The notes under the pieces: generated by a model | Told to the model about the DNA's origin: nothing | Seen by the model: only the letters and a program-made list of their open reading frames with translations | Database searches by the model: none | Made by a program: the position numbers and the translations under genes | Shown here: one piece after another, positions 49,229 to 53,098 of the stretch | Numbering within the stretch: position 1 is the first letter of the stretch | Layout of the letters: each line of letters opens with the position of its first letter | From: Ww85 sp963745765 | GTDB taxonomy: Bacteria; Desulfobacterota; Desulfobulbia; Desulfobulbales; Desulfocapsaceae | Assembly: GCA_963745765.1 (NCBI GenBank) | Contig: CAVUYQ010000012.1 | Span: 1 to 53,098 of the forward strand | DNA: 53,098 nucleotides | Reading direction: 5' to 3'

Positions 49229-50032
49229 TCAGGATTCCTGAGGTATTTCTTCCAGGCGGCGCACCGTAACTGCCTGAATGACCGGATATACCGGCGGGCC
49301 GAACTGGTTATATACCGCCACATCAGCTGCATCGCGGCCAATACCGAGAACGACATAGCCGCCTCTCAGGTAAGGCTGGGTCGCATCAAAGGTATACCAG
49401 CGGCCGGCCACAAAGGCCTCAAACCATGCATGCATTTCCATCGGTTCAAGGGCATGGAGGTAGCCAACCACCATTCTCGCCGGGATGCTGATGCTGCGGC
49501 ATAGGGCGATGCCCAGATGGGCAAAATCACGACAGACGCCACTCTGCCTGTTATTAACCTCTGCCGCTGAGACAAAGAGGTCGCTGAGATGGGCGTCATA
49601 GTACAGTGATATCCTTATCCAGGCTTCAATGGCAGAGACCTGGTCATAGCCGGGCTTCTGTCCGGTTGTTATTTCTGTTGCCAACTGGCCGAATTGCTCT
49701 GCTTCACAGTAGCGACTCGGCAAAAGATACTTGAGCACCTCATCCGGCAGTTCCTGAACCTCAACAAACGGAGCTTCAGGCGCCCTCATCAGCATATCTG
49801 CCGTGTATACCTCGGCGGCGGTATTGATTGAAAAAAAGCCGGCGGGAGCAACCAGTCTCTGGCAGAAGTTTCCGTGATTGTCCGTAAATTCATGCACCGG
49901 TATCCGTGGAGAGATCAGGTACTCTTCGCGTGCGACCCATTGCTGTGTCCCACTGCGCGGTCTCAGCATCAATATGAAGGGTGTCGGGACCGTTATGCTG
50001 AATTGCAGATCACAGCTTACCCGCAGCTTCAT
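49229..50032 (-). CDS. Transglutaminase-like protein
   Basis: 267 residues. A beta-rich N-terminal domain (MKLRVSCDLQFSITVPTPFILMLRPRSG) precedes a transglutaminase core with Cys in NRQSGVCRDFAHLGIALCRS, His in EMHAWFEAFVAGRW and Asp in YTFDATQP. GAGG lies seven bases before ATG 50032. It is the first gene of the leftward amidoligase operon; this subfamily differs from the other two transglutaminases here, so three distinct types are present. Confidence 0.92.
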   Translation of the reverse strand: MKLRVSCDLQFSITVPTPFILMLRPRSGTQQWVAREEYLISPRIPVHEFTDNHGNFCQRLVAPAGFFSINTAAEVYTADMLMRAPEAPFVEVQELPDEVLKYLLPSRYCEAEQFGQLATEITTGQKPGYDQVSAIEAWIRISLYYDAHLSDLFVSAAEVNNRQSGVCRDFAHLGIALCRSISIPARMVVGYLHALEPMEMHAWFEAFVAGRWYTFDATQPYLRGGYVVLGIGRDAADVAVYNQFGPPVYPVIQAVTVRRLEEIPQES

Positions 50033-50778
50033 ACGGCGGCCTCAAGAGAGGAACATGATTGTACTAGAGAAAACATAGATTCCACCATGTGGCCCAGCCA
50101 CTTGCCGCTGGAAACGTCCGTTGGATATCGGTGGCAGAGAAGCATTCTCTCCAATGGGAATTTCCATTGTTTGTTCAGGCGTGGCCTTCAGGCACGAAAC
50201 TGAAGGCAGGCTGGTGATTCTTATCTTTATCCGGTATATTACAATGTTTGCAGTGTTTATGCTATTAAGAATCTGTATCTGATTTGGAGGTTACCGGATT
50301 TCTGCAAAGACAGGACGGCCTCTTTCTGCTTCTGGTAAAAAAGAGTCTTGGGAAGTCCGGTCCGGGGCTGTTTAATGGTTTCAGTGGTAAAATAATTGCG
50401 AAAGCTACCATGAAGGGGTAGTTATGAAGCACAACGGATCCGCTAAGCAGCAAGTGCGGCAGAATAGAAGGGTATAGACGACGGTAAGGCTCACGAAATG
50501 GGTAGGCTGGCAACGGAATAATTTGCCAAGAGGATATCATGGCGCACTATCGTGAGCAGATCTTCAGGATGCAGATTTTCTCTCTCGCACGGTTCTCAAG
50601 ACCCAGGGGCTTCGGTTAGTGTTCTCAAACATCTCTAAGGAGGTGCGTGACCAGTCCGACCGCTACAGGAAGTTCTGGAAGTTCTGGGGACAGTATATTT
50701 AATTCCAGTAAAGCAGGGCAGTCGACAAACCGGTGATTTTTACGTTGAGCTAAGCGAGGTATTTGAAGAAGGAAAGGT
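50033..50778. other. Intergenic region upstream of the amidoligase operon
   Basis: About 745 bases between divergent genes. The left part holds three inverted repeats (50136-50207). Near 50690 a GGGGACAGTATATTTAATTCC tract resembles one near 18032. The open frame ending just before 50779 (…DFYVELSEVFEEGKV in translation) has no start codon and is not called. Confidence 0.45.
50136..50207 (-). promoter_or_regulatory. Cluster of three inverted repeats upstream of the amidoligase operon
   Basis: AGAGAA-GCA-TTCTCT (50136-50150), CAATGG-N6-CCATTG (50152-50169) and GCCTTCAG-N8-CTGAAGGC (50184-50207) follow each other about 100-175 bases before the first gene. The first two look like operators; the third could be an operator or a hairpin. 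The regulator is not known. Confidence 0.45.
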
Positions 50779-51111
50779 ATGAGCGACGACACTAATAAGT
50801 TAGATTCGATAGCAATCAATGAAGTCCAACTGGTTTTGGCAGAAAAGCGTACATCTTTAGCTGTAATGAGGACAGGTATAGCAGTTTTGGCTTTACCGCT
50901 GACGGTTATGAGTTTTCTGATAGCCACTTCCAAATATTACAATGTCGTTGACGTTTTACATTTTATCATCCCATTGGGAGCGCTCAATCTTGTTTTAATT
51001 GGTTTAGGTGCATACCTGATTTTCCGCTCAATAATCCGATTGAGGCATTACGACAACTTCATCAATGAAATCAAACAGCATCATAGCATAATAGCAAAAT
51101 TTATAGAGTGA
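50779..51111 (+). CDS. DUF202-type small membrane protein
   Basis: 110 residues. An N-terminal LAEKRTSLAVMRTGIAVLALPL matches the DUF202/YidH pattern (xxRTxLAxxRTxxA), and two membrane helices follow (VLALPLTVMSFLIATS and LHFIIPLGALNLVLIGLGAYLIF), then a basic tail RSIIRLRHYDNF. GAAGGAAAGGT precedes the ATG. Function unknown. It stands alone, divergent from the amidoligase operon. Confidence 0.8.
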   Translation: MSDDTNKLDSIAINEVQLVLAEKRTSLAVMRTGIAVLALPLTVMSFLIATSKYYNVVDVLHFIIPLGALNLVLIGLGAYLIFRSIIRLRHYDNFINEIKQHHSIIAKFIE

Positions 51112-51511
51112 ATTTGTGAAAGGATCCGCTCTTAAGGCAGGCCCGGCCCTGTTCAGCCGTTCATCGCCGCCTCCCGGTAGCATATTATCTCTCGGCAACG
51201 AGGTCGGACCCGGATACACGATTACAGCTGCGTTACCGCTATGAGAAGCGATAACTCAATCTTAACAGCCACATCCCGGATCAATGTTTCGTTTCACAAG
51301 TTGATATCCTGAAATTCCACTCACGAGAGATAGCTATTAACTCACCCTCCTTAGCTCTCATTGGTTCAATCGTTGGCAATGTTCATCGAAGGCGAGTCGA
51401 TACAACCCGCTTTCCCGCGTCGCTTTTGCGATTCACATACTACTCTGTATGGTGAATCGCCAGTCTCCTTGACAAGCCGGCTGTCTCAACTCGTGAAATA
51501 TCTGGGTTAAT
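51112..51511. other. Intergenic region with second dual-hairpin repeat
   Basis: About 400 bases after the DUF202-like gene. No gene seen. Its right end carries the second copy of the dual-hairpin element. Confidence 0.4.
51427..51497. repeat. Dual-hairpin repeat, copy 2
   Basis: First hairpin arms GCGATTCACAT (51428-51438) and AT-GGTGAATCGC (51449-51460) with one bulged G and a 10-base loop; the second half ends in GGCTGTCTCAACTCGTGAA, identical to copy 1 at 27044-27117. The first stem differs in sequence between copies yet stays paired (TTTAC/GTAAA becomes TTCAC/GTGAA), a sign of selection for structure. Confidence 0.7.
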
Positions 51512-51813
51512 GTGGCAAGTGCTTTCAGCTACTTCCGGGAAGAAAACGATTTTCAGAACGTGCGTGTACTACCCGGCATTGGCTTTTCCATCTGGCTGAC
51601 CATGTGGCTCTACACCCGCACCTACAGCAATGCCAAGACCTCGGTCATATCCCGATCACTCACAGTGGTGTGCTTTTTACCGGACTACTGTGCTGGCTTA
51701 TCTGGGAGCAGGTTCCGGAACGGTCGGCAGTCATTGGTGCTGTCCTGATTATTTCCGGCGGTATGGGCTCTGTCTATCCGGGCCGGTATAAGACTCCGGG
51801 TCACCTTGAATAA
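51512..51813 (+). pseudogene. EamA/DMT-type transporter, C-terminal remnant
   Basis: Two frames together read IWLTMWLYTRTYSNAKTSVIS and then HSGVLFTGLLCWLIWEQVPERSAVIGAVLIISGG, the typical last helices of an EamA permease. A shift near 51650-51660 separates them, and the N-terminal eight or so helices are missing. A decayed fragment. Sequence after its stop is repeated at 18318-18365. Confidence 0.65.
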
Positions 51814-51846
51814 TCGTCTTTTCGCCCGATCTCTGCGGTATGCTCA
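51798..51846. repeat. Dispersed repeat, copy 2 (partner at 18318-18365)
   Basis: Aligns with the tract at 18318-18365; starts in the last codons of the EamA remnant and extends beyond its stop. Confidence 0.5.
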
Positions 51847-51944
51847 AAGGAATAATCTCATTATATGGCGCACCCCATAGGCGATCTCATGACTTATTTG
51901 TTTTATTGTATATTTGGTGATATAGTAATTCTCTGGTGGATAAA

Positions 51945-51991
51945 ATAACCACTATGTGGTAATTGACATTGTGGTTATAGTACGCTAGTAA
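51945..51991 (+). promoter_or_regulatory. Promoter/operator of the torD-oxidoreductase operon
   Basis: Perfect arms ATAACCAC (51945-51952) and GTGGTTAT (51971-51978), with a further GTGGT (51956-51960) between them. A consensus -35, TTGACA (51963-51968), lies inside, followed after 17 bases by a poor -10 (TAGTAA). The arrangement suggests a regulator acting on this promoter. The surrounding 200 bases are very AT-rich. Confidence 0.5.
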
Positions 51992-52061
51992 TTAACTATT
52001 GTCTTAATTAGGCTGGTGATTGTTGTACGAAATATAGGTAATTATAAATACATAAGCACTC

Positions 52062-52655
52062 ATGACAGTTTCTTCCTCCTCCGGGCAACAGGTAAACAGC
52101 AATCAGCAATTACAGGATATTTCACTGCTCTACCGTTTTCTCGGGCAGAGCCTCAAATTTCCCGAGGCTGACTGGTTTACCGAGGATTTCAGGAGGAGTT
52201 TTTCAGCACTGCTCAACCAGCTCGGTGCTGTTCAGGAGGCGCTTGATCTTGAGAAATATTTTACTGAATCAGCAGATCTGCTGGAAGAGCTTCAGGTTGA
52301 GTATACCCGGCTTTTTATTAATGGTGTTCCGCATGTGGCGGCACCTCCCTATGCTTCTGTCTACCTGGACAAATCCTTGCAAGGGGTGCATGCTAGCAGG
52401 ACCTTGGCGTTTTACCGGGAGAAAGGCTGTGCCATGTCAGCGGATTCAGACCTTCCCGACCATATTGTTCATGAACTTGAGTTTTTGTCGCACCTGGCAG
52501 CAGATAATGACCAGGAAGGGGAGCGGGAGTTTCTGCAGCGCTTTTTTTTGACCTGGTTTCCCGTTTTTAGAGATAAAGTATTGACAGAGGCGAACCACCC
52601 GTACTACCGGCTGGTTATTACCATGATAGACTACTTCACCAAGGAGGAAGAGTAA
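52062..52655 (+). CDS. TorD-family molybdoenzyme chaperone
   Basis: 197-residue cytosolic chaperone that binds the Tat signal of a molybdopterin enzyme before export. The helical TorD fold shows in LLYRFLGQSLKFPEADWF, LQVEYTRLFINGVPHVAAPPYASVYLD (the family motif E-x-x-RLF…PPYxSVY), DHIVHELEFLSHLA and FFLTWFPVFRDKV. It lies one base before the oxidoreductase gene, which is surely its client. Confidence 0.92.
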   Translation: MTVSSSSGQQVNSNQQLQDISLLYRFLGQSLKFPEADWFTEDFRRSFSALLNQLGAVQEALDLEKYFTESADLLEELQVEYTRLFINGVPHVAAPPYASVYLDKSLQGVHASRTLAFYREKGCAMSADSDLPDHIVHELEFLSHLAADNDQEGEREFLQRFFLTWFPVFRDKVLTEANHPYYRLVITMIDYFTKEEE

Positions 52656-52656
52656 A

Positions 52657-53098
52657 ATGGCATTTACTCTCAATCGTAGATCTTTTCTCCAGGCAGCGAC
52701 GGCTGCCGCACTATCTGTACCACTTTCCAAAGTTGTATCGGCAGATACCGGCGTGGTAAAGACACCGATGGATCCAACAGGCACATTTGAGGACAAGACC
52801 GTGACCGGAGGAATCTGTGAGATGTGTTTCTGGCGATGCCAGCTTGTCGGCAAGGTTCGGGACAATCGGCTGGTCAAGCTTGAAGGTAATCCAAAATCCA
52901 TAGACAATGGCAAGTCCATCTGTGCCAGGGGAAATGCGGGTATCAAGTACCTGTATGACCCTGACCGTCTCAAGTACCCGTTGAAGAACGTTGGCAAGCG
53001 CGGTGCACCGATATGGAAAAAAATCTCCTGGGACGAAGCTCTCAAGGAATGCGGAACTAAACTCAAAAGGAGTCGTTGATACTTACGGCCCTCATGGT
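52657..53098 (+). pseudogene. Tat-exported molybdopterin oxidoreductase (PhsA/PsrA-like), 5' part with a frameshift
   Basis: The N-terminus has a twin-arginine signal (NRRSFLQAATAAALSV). A 4Fe-4S motif follows (ICEMCFWRCQ … SICARGN: C-x2-C-x3-C then Cys), then YDPDRLKYPLKNVGKRGAPIWKKISWDEAL, typical of thiosulfate, polysulfide or arsenate reductase catalytic subunits. The frame ends at a TGA at 53077, but one base less in the AAAA run at 53063-53066 gives KGVVDTYGPHG up to the window end, the expected sequence. So the stop is probably a homopolymer error or a frameshift mutation. The gene continues outside the window; the substrate cannot be fixed from this part. Confidence 0.88.

Noticed and set aside
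50265..50540. 91-codon minus-strand ORF upstream of the DUF202-like gene
   Set aside because: No homology, no start signal, and composition unlike the neighbouring genes.

Overview
This window looks like the chromosome of a Gram-negative anaerobe, most likely a sulfate- or sulfur-metabolising member of the Desulfobacterota (Desulfobulbales-like). That placement is an inference from gene content: an RND pump with an outer-membrane partner, a TorD chaperone beside a Tat-exported molybdopterin oxidoreductase, SulP, and tandem PEP-synthase-like proteins. No rRNA, tRNA or CRISPR array was seen.

Layout. 1-131 is the start of a response regulator (minus). 650-7215 is an acrA-acrB-outer membrane factor-acrR efflux operon with an AcrR-type operator lying on its promoter. 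7469-7993 is a secreted CAP-domain protein. 8659-14124 holds two overlapping PEP-synthase-like paralogues; a PPP phosphatase, a SulP transporter and a cytidylate-kinase-like/BON protein follow on the minus strand (to 17647). A repeat-rich gap precedes a peptide ABC transporter with two M20 peptidases (18969-27008). After a gap with a sigma-54-like promoter comes a full urease cluster ureDABCEFG (27834-32983), then a broken amidase and an internally deleted cyclic amidohydrolase (to 35423). Next are an outer-membrane protein remnant, mgtE, apbE and two copies of a truncated dehydrogenase domain (to 39837). From 50032 leftward to 39743 runs a large amidoligase-type operon: three transglutaminase-like proteins (one fused to DUF2126), two circularly permuted ATP-grasp proteins and two alpha-E domains. 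The right end has a DUF202-like membrane protein, an EamA remnant, and a torD-molybdopterin oxidoreductase operon that runs off the window.

The most interesting region is 39743-50032. It is a leftward, nearly gapless operon of the predicted peptide-synthesis/tagging type whose product is unknown. It includes a 31-codon Cys-containing ORF not explained by the known families, and a cluster of inverted repeats sits upstream. Second is the PEP-synthase-like pair: one member keeps ATP-grasp motifs, the other has lost them, both keep a phosphohistidine site, and both share a C-terminal region that is not the usual PEP-binding barrel.

A strong caution applies throughout. At least a dozen otherwise well-conserved genes carry single-base frameshifts, many in short homopolymers. 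This is either sequencing/assembly error or real gene decay. Several changes cannot be read errors of that kind (in-frame internal deletion of the cyclic amidohydrolase, tandem duplication at 38.9-39.8 kb, gene remnants), so some real rearrangement is likely.
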